Source: Pontibacter beigongshangensis (lineage in GTDB: Bacteria > Bacteroidota > Bacteroidia > Cytophagales > Hymenobacteraceae). Taken from it: a stretch of DNA of 64,000 nt. The stretch is from NCBI RefSeq assembly GCF_014332515.1, contig NZ_VFSD01000007.1:62001-126000 (forward strand), written 5' to 3'. Of this stretch, positions 52,442 through 61,278 are shown in pieces; position 1 is the stretch's first letter, and the number at the start of each line of letters is the position of its first letter. A program made the translations under genes and the position numbers. The notes beneath the pieces are model-generated. The model was not told the DNA's origin, searched no databases, and worked only from the letters and a program-made list of their open reading frames with translations.

Positions 52442-54034
52442 TTAACGAATATGTATGGCTTCTTCCGCCTTGCGTGCTCTCTTTTCTTTGCGGTGGGTTT
52501 CCAGCCAGCCACTGTAGAGCAGGTTCTTGTCCAGCACTGGTTTCGGGAAAAACAAGCTGGCAATATAGCCTACCACAATCACTATCAGGTGGGTGTAAAC
52601 GCCTAGCATGTATTTGTGTTGTGTAAAGTTAAGTGTTCCCAGATCCAGTAATAATTGTGGGCCGTTTCCGAAATCAAATTTCGTAGACGACAGAAAAGCG
52701 TAGGTTGTGAATACAATACAGGAGATAATGCCGATGTTCAGGCCTTGTTTGTTGGCGCGTGCACTGAAGAGCCCCAACAGGAAGATGCCGGCTATACCAC
52801 CCGAGAAAATGGAGTACAGGGTAAAGACAATGCCCAGCACGCCCTCTTCGCCAGCCGACAGGTAGAGGGTCGCAATCAGGATGGCGCCTATGCCGGAACC
52901 CACCACAATCCATTTGCCCACTTTCAGGTACTCAGCGTCGGGGCGATCTGGCTTAAAGCGCTTGTAATAATCGGCTACACCTACTGCGGCCAGGCAGTTC
53001 AGGTCGGAGTCGAGGCTGGAGATGGCGGCTGCGATCAGGGCAGAGAGGATAAGTCCGGTAACTCCAATAGGCAATTCCGTATTGATAAAGTAAGGGAACA
53101 CCGCATCCGGGCGGAGCCCGTCAGGCAATGGGTTCTGCAGGTAATACACATACAGGGCCGTGCCGATAAACATGAAAAGCGCCCACAGCGGCACTGTCAG
53201 CAAAACACCCATCAGCGATGCCCGCACCGCAGCTTTATCGGTTCGGGCGGTGAGGTAACGCTGTACGATGGTCTGGTCCGTGCCATATTTCTGGATGGCG
53301 TAAAACACCCCGTTCAGGGCCATCACCACAAATGTGAGCTTCGTGAAATTCCAGTCGTAGGGGCCAAAGCCGGTTTTGCCGTTCTCCTCCGCAATCTCCC
53401 ATACAGCAGCCGGGCCGCCATCTACCGAATACATAATAATGAGCAGGCACACAATGCCACCCGCAATCAGCATAAAGCCCTGTATCACATCGAGCCAGAT
53501 TACGGCCTCTATACCACCTAGCAGGGTGATGGCAATAATCAGCAGGCCGATGACCCAGATCGTGGCATAGACGTTGGCACCCGTCATGTTTGCCAGTGCC
53601 AGCGCCAGCAAAAAGAACACGGTACCCATTTTGGAGAAGTGCGTGAGAATAAAGGCCAGGGAGCTGTAGAAGCGGGCAAACTTGCCGAAGCGTTTCTCAA
53701 AATATTCGTAGGTGCTCAGCCCGATAACTTTGCGGTAGAGCGGCACAATAAACCAGATCATACCTACCAGCACCACCGGCACCATAATACCCTGCACCAG
53801 CAGGATCCAGTTAGAGGAGTAGCCCTCGCCGGGGTAAGCCAGAAAAGTAATGCTGCTCACCAGCGTAGCCAGCAGCGACATGCCAATAGCCCAGGCCGGA
53901 ATGCTGCCACTGGCAGCAAAATAAGTGTCCGTCGAGTTCTGATTTTTGGCAAAGTATAAGCCTACATAAAGCGAGACTGCCAGCGAGATGAAAATAATAA
54001 TGTAGTCAACGATGTGTAATGTTTCCATTCCCAT
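52442..54034 (-). CDS. Sodium:solute symporter, SSS family (second)
   Basis: 530 residues with about 13-14 membrane helices and SSS features (TDTYFAASGSIPAWAIGMSL, about 33-52; LLGGIEAVIWLDVIQGFMLI, about 170-189; AAAISSLDSDLNCLAAV, about 315). The hydrophilic C-terminus is basic (ETHRKEKRARKAEEA). Start may be the ATG at 54034 or the third codon Met at 54028. It sits upstream of GH106 on the same strand and might import rhamnose or another product. It is only moderately like the symporter at 16840. Confidence 0.9.
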   Translation of the reverse strand: MGMETLHIVDYIIIFISLAVSLYVGLYFAKNQNSTDTYFAASGSIPAWAIGMSLLATLVSSITFLAYPGEGYSSNWILLVQGIMVPVVLVGMIWFIVPLYRKVIGLSTYEYFEKRFGKFARFYSSLAFILTHFSKMGTVFFLLALALANMTGANVYATIWVIGLLIIAITLLGGIEAVIWLDVIQGFMLIAGGIVCLLIIMYSVDGGPAAVWEIAEENGKTGFGPYDWNFTKLTFVVMALNGVFYAIQKYGTDQTIVQRYLTARTDKAAVRASLMGVLLTVPLWALFMFIGTALYVYYLQNPLPDGLRPDAVFPYFINTELPIGVTGLILSALIAAAISSLDSDLNCLAAVGVADYYKRFKPDRPDAEYLKVGKWIVVGSGIGAILIATLYLSAGEEGVLGIVFTLYSIFSGGIAGIFLLGLFSARANKQGLNIGIISCIVFTTYAFLSSTKFDFGNGPQLLLDLGTLNFTQHKYMLGVYTHLIVIVVGYIASLFFPKPVLDKNLLYSGWLETHRKEKRARKAEEAIHIR

Positions 54035-54403
54035 TGATTAGTATAGATGAAAGGATTGTTTGTAGGTACTCTTACCGTGCTTATCTTCTTTCAACCTCCT
54101 GGCCGGTATCGCAAGCCGGGCCAGATTGTGCCTCATCAGCATATACAAGCCCTTGTTAATAGAATTAAATGAGTGGCTGGCTTTCAGAGGCTTCCGGGAA
54201 GATATTATGTCTATTATTATATAAAAGGGAAATTTATATATAAATGTACTAAAACTTTGGGCCATAACGAACAATAGTTACTTATTTTTAAAATTTACCC
54301 CCCTCAATTGTTGAAAGGCAAAGAGAGGAGAAGGCTGCGGTTATTCTCGCGGGAGTAGTGCTTTTTATCGCTTCTTATACACCACCCAGTATGCTATATA
54401 CTT

Positions 54404-54436
54404 AAATTATTCAAATGAAATTGCCCCTCCGGAGGC
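54404..54436 (+). repeat. Dispersed repeat, copy 22
   Basis: AAATTATTCAAATGAAATT then GCCCCTCCGGAGGC and TTTGCTGATGCTGCTGG. Confidence 0.85.
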
Positions 54437-54606
54437 TTTGCTGATGCTGCTGGTCATCTGTCTGAATCAGGATTCGCAGGATCTTTTCACTGCTTTAGCG
54501 ATGTGCTTCTCGCCTCATCACCCTTTCAGGCTAACAAAAAAGTACCAACTTGTTTTTAATTAACTATTCCGGAATTAGCACCTTGATCCAATAAGCGCAT
54601 AACTAA

Positions 54607-54637
54607 AATTATTTCAATCAAAATAGCCTTCCGGAGG
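54607..54637 (+). repeat. Dispersed repeat, copy 23
   Basis: AATTATTTCAATCAAAATA then GCCTTCCGGAGG, followed by CTGCTGATGCCCCTGATGCT. Confidence 0.8.
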
Positions 54638-54678
54638 ACCTTGTACTGCTGATGCCCCTGATGCTTTTTTCCTGTTAT

Positions 54679-54749
54679 CTAGACGCCAGAAGGGGCTCAA
54701 ATTATCAAAAACACAGCACTCACTGAATCAGATACCTTCTGGCGTTTAG
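54679..54749. repeat. 15-bp inverted repeat downstream of the DUF1537 kinase gene
   Basis: CTAGACGCCAGAAGG (54679-54693) and CCTTCTGGCGTTTAG (54735-54749) match at 14 of 15 positions, loop 41 nt. Possibly the 3' end of the acid-sugar operon, but without a clear U-run. Confidence 0.65.
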
Positions 54750-54805
54750 AAAGCAGGAAAACTCTATTTTCTAACTGTTGAAGCTCCTGTGTCCTATGTC
54801 CTGCT

Positions 54806-55987
54806 TCAAGAAACCCCAGCCTTAGTACCCTTAAAGTCCCAGATATCGGGACCCCAGGCGTAGCTGCCGGGCTTGAGGGTGAGGCAGAGGTGGGGCTTGC
54901 TACCTACACGCATACGGATAACGCCGGGGCCTGCCTCACGGATGGGGTAAAACTCCTGCAGGTGCAACGCTTTTAGGACGGCAAAGGCCGTGGAGCCTCC
55001 CTCCAGCACCAGCTCACGCAGGACTGTTTCTGCAAACACAAGCTGCACCACCCGGGCCGTTTTCTTTCTCAGGTCGTCGGCGCTGGTGGTAACTCCTGCT
55101 GTTGTTTCTGCTGCTATGGCTATAATGGCCTTGCCGGTGGTATGGAGGCAGGAGACAATAGCGGCGCACCACTTCTCAAAAGCCTCCTCAGCAGGGGCAG
55201 CGGCAAGGGCAATTTCGGCAGGCATGTAGCAGACGGGGCCGCCGTTCTCTTTTATCTTTCGGATGGCGTTGCGGCTTTCGCTAAAGGTGGTGCCGCACAC
55301 GTAGAGCGCCGGCGAGCCAAACGCGTCTTTAGCTGCTTCCGGGCTGTCGGCTGCCTGCGGTACCAACTGGTCCAGGAGGGCCGTGAAAAAGCCGGAGGCA
55401 CCGGCGGCAAAGGTGCTGTGGTCGGTGAGGCTGGCCCAGGTTTGCAGGTCGGCGGTGCTGGTTGCCTCGCCTACTATAATGCCTGTGGCTGGCAGGGGCT
55501 CCTGGTGCTGCTGCACATGTACCGGCAGCTCTCCGGCCCCTAAAATGCTGCGTACTTCCGAGGTAGTAATGGCAAACTCAGGATCATGAGAGAAGCTGGT
55601 TTCGTGGATGGGTGTTCCGTTGATGAGGTATTCCCCGTTTACCAGCACCCTGCCGAGCGAAGGGTTGGCCGGAACGAGCAATGCCCGCTCCAGTTCCAGC
55701 ACACGGAGCTGCGCCTCCATCTCGGCCAGCACATGGCCCCGCAGCACGGAGTCCACTTTTTTGTAGATTAGCCTGGGCTGCAGCTTCAGCAGCTCCTCCG
55801 TTACTTTGGTCATCACGCGTACGGCTTCTTCCCGGGGCTTGGAGCGGGTGTCGGTAGAGATCACCAGCAGGTCAGCCTGCGATTGCGGGTTTACTTCTGC
55901 GTTTATCTCTACTTTCAGGTTATAGCGCAACCCGATGCCGCCCAGCTCTGCAGCCCCGGTAAGATCATCTGCCACTACTGCGATCAT
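54806..55987 (-). CDS. Four-carbon acid sugar kinase, DUF1537 family (D-threonate or D-erythronate kinase)
   Basis: 393 residues. N-terminal domain: IAVVADDLTGAAELGG (about 3-18; substrate-binding Asp pair), STDTRSKPREEA and YKKVDSVLRGHV (about 96-107). C-terminal domain: ETTAGVTTSADDLRK and LVLEGGSTAFAVLKAL (nucleotide site; the usual TGGETA-type motif reads EGGSTA). Known members phosphorylate D-threonate (DtnK), D-erythronate (DenK) or relatives. The direct neighbour is PdxA2, the partner in the D-threonate route. The start overlaps the pdxA2 stop by four bases (ATGA). Cytoplasmic. The exact acid sugar is inferred, not read. Confidence 0.88.
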   Translation of the reverse strand: MIAVVADDLTGAAELGGIGLRYNLKVEINAEVNPQSQADLLVISTDTRSKPREEAVRVMTKVTEELLKLQPRLIYKKVDSVLRGHVLAEMEAQLRVLELERALLVPANPSLGRVLVNGEYLINGTPIHETSFSHDPEFAITTSEVRSILGAGELPVHVQQHQEPLPATGIIVGEATSTADLQTWASLTDHSTFAAGASGFFTALLDQLVPQAADSPEAAKDAFGSPALYVCGTTFSESRNAIRKIKENGGPVCYMPAEIALAAAPAEEAFEKWCAAIVSCLHTTGKAIIAIAAETTAGVTTSADDLRKKTARVVQLVFAETVLRELVLEGGSTAFAVLKALHLQEFYPIREAGPGVIRMRVGSKPHLCLTLKPGSYAWGPDIWDFKGTKAGVS

Positions 55988-57039
55988 GAAGAAACGGTTG
56001 TTTTTTCTGCCAACTTATATTTTGCCAGCTGCACGGCGTGCTCAATGGCCAGCACCATGGCATCGGGGCTTGCCACGCCTTTACCCGCAATCTCAAAAGC
56101 GGTGCCGTGGTCTACGGAAGTGCGGATAATCGGCAATCCCATCGTAATGTTCACCCCTTTCACGCTGTCCATCTGCTTTTTCTCTGCGTTCCACTTAAAG
56201 CCAGACAGCTTGAACGGAATGTGGCCCTGGTCGTGGTACATGGCCACCACGCCACCATAATAACCTGTGGCAGCTTTCGAGAACATGGTATCGGCCGGAA
56301 CCGGTCCTTCCACGTCGTAGCCCAGGCGAAGCGCCTCTTCTACGGCTGGTAGAATCTCTTCTGCTTCTTCGGTGCCGAACAGGCCGGAGTCGCCGGCGTG
56401 GGGGTTAAGCCCTGCAATGCCGATTTTCAGGTTTTCGATGCCCAGTTGCTTCAGGCCGTTTTGCAGCAGCTCCGTTACTTCCAGAATGCGGTCTTTTTTC
56501 ACATTGTCACAGGCCTGGCGCAGCGATACGTGCGTGGAAACGTGGATTACCCGCAGGAAATCTTCTGACAAGAGCATGGCATACTTCTTCGTGTTGGTGT
56601 AGTGCGCGTAGATCTCGGTGTGCCCTGCAAAGTGATGCCCTGCCTCGTTGATAGACTTTTTGTTGATCGGGCCGGTTACGGTCGCGTCTATCTCATTCGC
56701 TAAAGCCAGCTGAATCACCTTCTCCACTGCTCTGAAGGAGGCTTCGCCGGCCATAGCCGAGATCTCGCCGAAAGCAAGCTGCGCCAGATCCACGTTCTGC
56801 AGATCGAACACGTCTATTTCGCCCAGTTTAAACTGCGCGTCCTTCACGTTTTGGATTGCGTTAACTGTTGCTTTGAGGTCCAGCCTGTCTATTATCTGCT
56901 GGAAAACTTTTGCATCGCCTACTATAAGCGGCTTGCAGATGGCATGTATGTTTTCGTCTAAAAGAGCTTTCACGGCAATTTCCGGGCCTATGCTGGCCGG
57001 GTCGCCCATGGTTACGCCAATAATTGGTTTATCTTGCAT
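55984..57039 (-). CDS. pdxA2: PdxA2-type 4-phospho-D-threonate / 4-hydroxythreonine-4-phosphate dehydrogenase
   Basis: 351 residues. PdxA signatures: GVTMGDPASIGPEIAVKAL (about 8-26), ATVTGPINKKSINEAGHHFAGHTEIYA-type stretch with the metal His (about 140-165), HVSLRQACDNV (about 197), GLNPHAGDSGLFG (about 240) and VAMYHDQGHIPFK (about 265-277). PdxA works in vitamin B6 synthesis. The PdxA2 branch oxidises and decarboxylates D-threonate 4-phosphate to dihydroxyacetone phosphate. The tight overlap with a DUF1537 kinase gene supports the PdxA2 role. It overlaps the DapA-family gene by 11 bp. Confidence 0.9.
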   Translation of the reverse strand: MQDKPIIGVTMGDPASIGPEIAVKALLDENIHAICKPLIVGDAKVFQQIIDRLDLKATVNAIQNVKDAQFKLGEIDVFDLQNVDLAQLAFGEISAMAGEASFRAVEKVIQLALANEIDATVTGPINKKSINEAGHHFAGHTEIYAHYTNTKKYAMLLSEDFLRVIHVSTHVSLRQACDNVKKDRILEVTELLQNGLKQLGIENLKIGIAGLNPHAGDSGLFGTEEAEEILPAVEEALRLGYDVEGPVPADTMFSKAATGYYGGVVAMYHDQGHIPFKLSGFKWNAEKKQMDSVKGVNITMGLPIIRTSVDHGTAFEIAGKGVASPDAMVLAIEHAVQLAKYKLAEKTTVSS

Positions 57040-57973
57040 AAGATGATGTTCCGTTAAACTTTATTTCTTCTTTTGAGATGAGTTCCTGTAAGTTCCGGCG
57101 CAGGGCTTCTGCTTCTGCCTCGGTGCCCTCGGTGAGCGGCGGTATCATGTGCGGCTGGCAAAGGCCTGCGTCCTGCATCAGCACTTTCAGCGCCCACAGC
57201 GACTGCCCCAGGGTGCGCCCTGATTGGTAAACAGCTCCCAGCAAGTCAGAGTGTTTCTGTAGCTGGAATGCTTTTTCGCGGTCGCCTTGCGCCACCGCCT
57301 GGTATAAATCCTGGTAAATGCTCGGTATAAAGTTGCCGGTGCTTGGGATCAACCCATCGCCGCCCCGGAACAGGCACTCCGCCGACTGCGCCGCCCAACC
57401 CAGGAAATAGCTGAAATCCTCCCGCTCGGCCCACAGTCGCAGCGACTCCTGCATGCGCTCCTCGCTTCGTTCCGAGTCTTTCACCCCCACAATGTTGTCG
57501 TGCTGGCTCAGTTTGTCGAGCAGGGGCAGCGGGATAGACATATGCGTGGTGGCCGGTATGTTATAGATAATGAGCGGTGCCGGCGACTGGTCGGCCAGTT
57601 GCTCGAAATAGCGGAGCATCTGGTCTTCGGAGAGGGCGTAGTAGGAGGGCAGGTTGGCCGCTACCACATCAATGCCGGCATCGAAGCAGCGCTTAGCCAG
57701 CTCCACCGACTCCTGCAGTACGTTAGCGGCAATGCCGGCATAAAAGGTCTCGCCCGCTTGCTTGCTTTTTCCTACAAGCTTGATAAAATCCTCTTTCACA
57801 GCGAAAGGCAGGGAAGCTGCTTCGCCGGTAGTGCCCAGAATAAAGGGTTTGGTATCATGTTGCCTGAAATTGGCGAGTATCTGCTCCACCGCCTGGTGGT
57901 CGAGCTGGTAGTTGGCAGTAAGCGGCGTGACTACCGGTACGACCACGCCCTGGTATTTCTTTTTCTGTTTCAT
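57029..57973 (-). CDS. DapA/NanA-family aldolase of the acid-sugar cluster
   Basis: 314 residues. LGTTGEAASLP (about 47), IIYNIPATTH (Tyr about 137) and NIVGVKDSERSEER (Schiff-base Lys about 164) mark a class I pyruvate aldolase. It differs from the aldolase at 15896, notably after the catalytic Lys (KDSERSEE versus KDSSGN), so another substrate is likely. Translational overlap with pdxA2 ties it to tetronate metabolism. A 2-keto-3-deoxy acid whose cleavage gives pyruvate and a four-carbon aldehyde acid would fit; Dha from rhamnogalacturonan II is one such compound (inference). Confidence 0.86.
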   Translation of the reverse strand: MKQKKKYQGVVVPVVTPLTANYQLDHQAVEQILANFRQHDTKPFILGTTGEAASLPFAVKEDFIKLVGKSKQAGETFYAGIAANVLQESVELAKRCFDAGIDVVAANLPSYYALSEDQMLRYFEQLADQSPAPLIIYNIPATTHMSIPLPLLDKLSQHDNIVGVKDSERSEERMQESLRLWAEREDFSYFLGWAAQSAECLFRGGDGLIPSTGNFIPSIYQDLYQAVAQGDREKAFQLQKHSDLLGAVYQSGRTLGQSLWALKVLMQDAGLCQPHMIPPLTEGTEAEAEALRRNLQELISKEEIKFNGTSSYAR

Positions 57974-58313
57974 TTTCGGTTAATGGTTAAATGGTTGAAT
58001 TGTTAAGTGGCTGTAGCTTTTGATTTTTGAGAATCGGAAACATTTCCACTTAACTCAACTTGCAATGCCCGTTCTACTGCTGGTGCTTCAGAAAGTAGCA
58101 GCAGGGGCATCAGCAGTGTTTAGATGCTCCGGAGGGCCTTTTTTATTTAAATAATTTAGTTTTAGGAGCTGTAAGCCTCGCAGCGTCTTTCAGACCTGTG
58201 AGCGTTTCATCCGGGTAAAAGCTCCTGCTAATCCTCCAGGCTTCTGCCTCCCTATCTCCTCCAAATTCTCAGAATTTCTAATTTCTAATTTCTAATTTTA
58301 TTTAGGCGCCGCC
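57974..58313. other. Intergenic region upstream of the aldolase-pdxA2-kinase operon
   Basis: 340 bp. Low-complexity GGTTAATGGTTAAATGGTTG tract (57977-58010), GTTAAGTGG...CCACTTAAC arms (58002-58010, 58046-58054), GGAAACATTTCC (58036-58047; resembles a LacI-type site), one dispersed-repeat copy, and a TTTCTAA triple repeat (58275-58300). No gene. Confidence 0.5.
58126..58156 (-). repeat. Dispersed repeat, copy 24
   Basis: GCTCCGGAGGGCC core, T-run, ATTTAAATAATT. AGTAGCAGCAGGGGCATCAG lies before it. Confidence 0.85.
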
Positions 58314-59516
58314 CTAATACGCCGCTGTATAAATATCCACAGCGTCTATCACGGTAATAGGGCGGGGGTTGTTTTTCAGGAGCCTGGTTATTTTCATGGC
58401 GTCCTGAGCCATGCTCAGGATGGCGTCCTGCGGAATGTTTACATCCCGTAGTCTGGCCGGGGCGCCGCACTGCTTTATAATAGAACGGATTTTGGCGATT
58501 CCTTTCTGGGCGGTTTCCTGGTGGTTGCTGCCGGGGGTGCAGCCTAGTGCCACCGCTATGGCCGCAAAGCGCTCCGGGGCAGCCGGCAGGTTAAACTCCA
58601 TGACGTAAGGCAGCAGCAGCGCATTGCTCAGGCCGTGCGCCAGGTGGAACATGCTGCCAAGCGGGTAAGCCAGGGCGTGCACACCGGCCGTGTTTACGGG
58701 GCCGAGGCAGAAGCCGCCCAGCATACTGCCCATAGCTACATGCGTACGGGCTTCCTCATCTTCGCCATTCTGAACCGCTTTTGCCAGGTTCGCTCCGATC
58801 AGGCGTATGCCTTCCAGCGCAAACATATCGATAAAGGGTTGTGAGAATTTGTTGGTATAAGCTTCCAGGCAATGGGTAAGGGCATCGAGGCCGGTTACGG
58901 CGGTGATGTGTGCCGGCACGCTCATGGTGAGCAAAGGATCGACATATACAATATCGGGCAGGAGGAAGGGGCTGATGATGCCTTTTTTCTGGTTGTCGGC
59001 ATCGTCGAGCAGGATGGCATTGGGCGATACTTCGCTGCCTGTTCCAGCTGTGGCTGGCAGGCAGATCAGTTTTCGGCTGCGACCTTTCAGGTTGCCGATA
59101 CCAACGATCTCCTGCAGCGTTTGCTCATTGCCGAGCTGGGCGGCCACCAGTTTGGCTACGTCCAGCACGCTGCCGCCGCCAATGCCTACTACTACATCCG
59201 GGTTCGCCTGCTCGGCCTGCTCCATCAGGTTTTCAAAATCGCTGAAGGTGGGCTCCTGCACGATGCTGGTGTCGAAGGTGGTGCTGATGCCCTGCTCCCG
59301 GAGTTGCTGCACCAGTTCCTCCAGTTTAGGGAGCAGCGGGGTAATCGTAACAATAAATACGCTGGAGCACTCCAGGCTGCTGATCTCTTCGGCCAGTTTG
59401 GAGAGTACTCCCTTTCCAAAAATCAGCTTCCCCGGAAACTGTATCCTTAATTCTTGATTTGTAACCTGCAATGGTTCCATAGCTAACTGTCTTTCTTTTG
59501 TAAATATCTTTTCCAT
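58314..59516 (-). CDS. Iron-containing alcohol dehydrogenase
   Basis: 400 residues, Fe-ADH family. Nucleotide-binding GIGGGSVLDVAKLVAAQ (about 110-126), PATAGTGSEVSPNAIL (about 155), and metal ligands in TGLDALTHCLEAY (about 213) and GVHALAYPLGSMFHLAHGLSNALLL-type region (His residues about 278-298). It oxidises alcohols or reduces aldehydes with NAD(P). Encoded 22 bp after the LacI regulator stop and upstream of the aldolase operon, it could reduce the aldehyde released by the aldolase: a tetronic semialdehyde to threonate, or glycolaldehyde to ethylene glycol. Start at 59516; an in-frame Met 12 codons later (MEPLQVTNQEL) is also possible. Confidence 0.9.
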   Translation of the reverse strand: MEKIFTKERQLAMEPLQVTNQELRIQFPGKLIFGKGVLSKLAEEISSLECSSVFIVTITPLLPKLEELVQQLREQGISTTFDTSIVQEPTFSDFENLMEQAEQANPDVVVGIGGGSVLDVAKLVAAQLGNEQTLQEIVGIGNLKGRSRKLICLPATAGTGSEVSPNAILLDDADNQKKGIISPFLLPDIVYVDPLLTMSVPAHITAVTGLDALTHCLEAYTNKFSQPFIDMFALEGIRLIGANLAKAVQNGEDEEARTHVAMGSMLGGFCLGPVNTAGVHALAYPLGSMFHLAHGLSNALLLPYVMEFNLPAAPERFAAIAVALGCTPGSNHQETAQKGIAKIRSIIKQCGAPARLRDVNIPQDAILSMAQDAMKITRLLKNNPRPITVIDAVDIYTAAY

Positions 59517-59538
59517 TGTGAAGATGGTTTGGCGCGCA

Positions 59539-60564
59539 CTAATTATCCTTCAGGGCTGCTGTGGCTGCACCACAGGAACTTCGCACCTGCAGCGCAGCAT
59601 CGAACACTACTTTAACGGTTGGCCTGCCAGGGTCTTTTATCCGCTGGAAGAGCAGTTCTGCCGCCCGGTGCCCCATCTCAAAGCCGGGTTGGCGGACGGC
59701 TGTAAGCGGTGGGTTCAGCGAAATAGACCAGTACATGTCGTCGAAGCCTACTAAGGCGATCTCCTCCGGAATTTTAACGCCCCGCCGGTGGATCGTTTCC
59801 AGGGCGCCGAGCGTGATCAGGTTGTTGCCGGTGAAGAGGGCTGTTGGTGGCGTGGGCAGGTCCAGGAGCTCAGCCGAAAGGCGCAGGCCGCTCTCATGCT
59901 TCGAGTCGCCGTATTTAATATAGGATTCGTCTATAGCAAGGCCGTGCTCCCTGAAAGCCGCCTCATAGCCGCCGAGCCTGGCTTTGCTGGTCGGTATCTG
60001 CGGCAGGCCCGAGATAAAGGCAATGCGGCGGTGCCCCAGCTTTATAAGGTGGCTCACGGCATCGAATGCTCCCTGGTGATTGTCTACCAGTACTACGTCT
60101 ACGTCCACGCCTGTCAGCCCCCTGTCGATGCAGATAATGGGCAGGCCACTAAGCACCAGGTTCACCACTTTCTGGTCCCGCCCATGCACGGGCGCCACTA
60201 TCAGCCCATCAATAGACTCCGACTGCAGAATATCGAGGTAAAGGCGCTCCTTGTCTTCGTTCTGGGCAAAGTTGCACATAATGGCCGCGTAGCCTTGTTC
60301 GTACATCGCCTCTTCCACCCCGCGTATCACATCCACATAAAAGGGGTTCTGGATGTCGGGCAGCACCAGCCCGATGATCTTGCTGTTGCCGCCTTTGCTG
60401 CGCAGCCGCTGCGCCACCCGGCTAGGGCGGTAGTTGAGCGACCGGATAGCCTGCTCCACCTTCTGCTGCGTAGCCGCATTTACCGAGCCCGGGTTATTGA
60501 GCACCCTGGAAACCGTGGCGATGGATACGCCTGCTGCCCTGGCCACATCTGTCAGTTTTGTCAT
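59539..60564 (-). CDS. LacI-family transcriptional regulator
   Basis: 341 residues from ATG 60564 (MTKLTDVARAAGVSIATVSR). The open frame continues 35 codons upstream, but the LacI helix-turn-helix always starts near the N-terminus. DNA-binding helix and hinge: VSRVLNNPGSVNAATQQKV and LNYRPSRVAQRLR (about 45-60). The effector domain (IIGLVLPDIQNPFYVDVIRG, PIICIDRGLTGVDVDVVLVD, ALFTGNNLITLGALE) is of periplasmic-binding type. It probably controls the ADH gene, 22 bp downstream, and the aldolase-pdxA2-kinase operon. A perfect operator-like palindrome lies 91 bp upstream of its start. Confidence 0.93.
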   Translation of the reverse strand: MTKLTDVARAAGVSIATVSRVLNNPGSVNAATQQKVEQAIRSLNYRPSRVAQRLRSKGGNSKIIGLVLPDIQNPFYVDVIRGVEEAMYEQGYAAIMCNFAQNEDKERLYLDILQSESIDGLIVAPVHGRDQKVVNLVLSGLPIICIDRGLTGVDVDVVLVDNHQGAFDAVSHLIKLGHRRIAFISGLPQIPTSKARLGGYEAAFREHGLAIDESYIKYGDSKHESGLRLSAELLDLPTPPTALFTGNNLITLGALETIHRRGVKIPEEIALVGFDDMYWSISLNPPLTAVRQPGFEMGHRAAELLFQRIKDPGRPTVKVVFDAALQVRSSCGAATAALKDN

Positions 60565-60654
60565 CAGGTATTTTTTCTGTAAACAGCTGTAAACGATTTC
60601 AGTTGATGCGCCTGCTGTAGGATTACGCAGTGCGCTTGTGCCTTTGTAATGGCA

Positions 60655-60668
60655 TGAAAACGTTTTCA
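60655..60668. promoter_or_regulatory. LacI-type operator palindrome TGAAAACGTTTTCA
   Basis: Perfect 14-bp palindrome with the central CG typical of LacI/GalR operators, 91 bp before the LacI start codon. Autoregulation is likely. GGAAACATTTCC at 58036 resembles it and may be a second, weaker site. Confidence 0.65.
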
Positions 60669-60755
60669 AGAGGTAAGGTAAAAAAATGTTTTTAAAAATA
60701 AAAGCAAATCCAGAACAGCCGTAAGGATCCGTGGAGGAGCTGCAGCAGCTGCTGA

Positions 60756-60786
60756 GGCTCCGGAGGCCTGCTTTTATTAGAATAAT
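60756..60786 (-). repeat. Dispersed repeat, copy 25
   Basis: GGCTCCGGAGGCC core, TTTTATTAGAATAAT head. CTGCAGCAGCTGCTGA immediately before it. Confidence 0.85.
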
Positions 60787-61270
60787 CGGGTGCAGCGGCT
60801 GGGTTTGCCTGGCTGCCCTGCACAGTTGAGACGCAGGTCTGGTGTTTCTTTTTCAGCGTGGATTAATCCCGGTTGATACGCTTTTAGTCTGGGTTGAACG
60901 CTCTCTTCTATACATTGTGCTCCCTGTCCTCTACTTTTAGGGTATTAAGGCACGGCTGGGGAGGGTTGCCCGTCTCCTGTGGCCATTTCCGGGAATTGCT
61001 GAATCCTCTACTATTTTGGCGCAAGGCCGTTAATTTTCAGCAAACCGAAGCGCCTGCCTGATGCTGCGCAAAATTAAACAGACACAGGCAGCTGCCAGTT
61101 TGGTAATTTGCTGATAAGTAAGGAATTATGTATCCTTTTGCTTCGGGTTGACAGAAAGCGTGCCCTTTGTCGGCAGGCTGACTCATTGGCGTAGCCAGCA
61201 TGTTTGTACCAGTGCTAATATACTACAATAATTTGCGAAGAAAAAGCACAAACGGTAGTAAGTTATTTGC

Positions 61271-61278
61271 TATATTTG
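61271..61278 (+). promoter_or_regulatory. -7 promoter element of the DUF3826 gene (candidate)
   Basis: TATATTTG matches the TAnnTTTG consensus exactly, 150 bp before the ATG. No TTTG lies 19 bp upstream, so the -33 part is weak or missing. Confidence 0.35.

Larger units (their letters stand above)
54035..54805. other. Intergenic region with repeats
   Basis: 771 bp. It has an AT palindrome TTTATATATAAATG (54234-54247) in the presumed symporter promoter, two dispersed-repeat copies and a 15-bp inverted repeat at 54679-54749. No gene. Confidence 0.55.
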
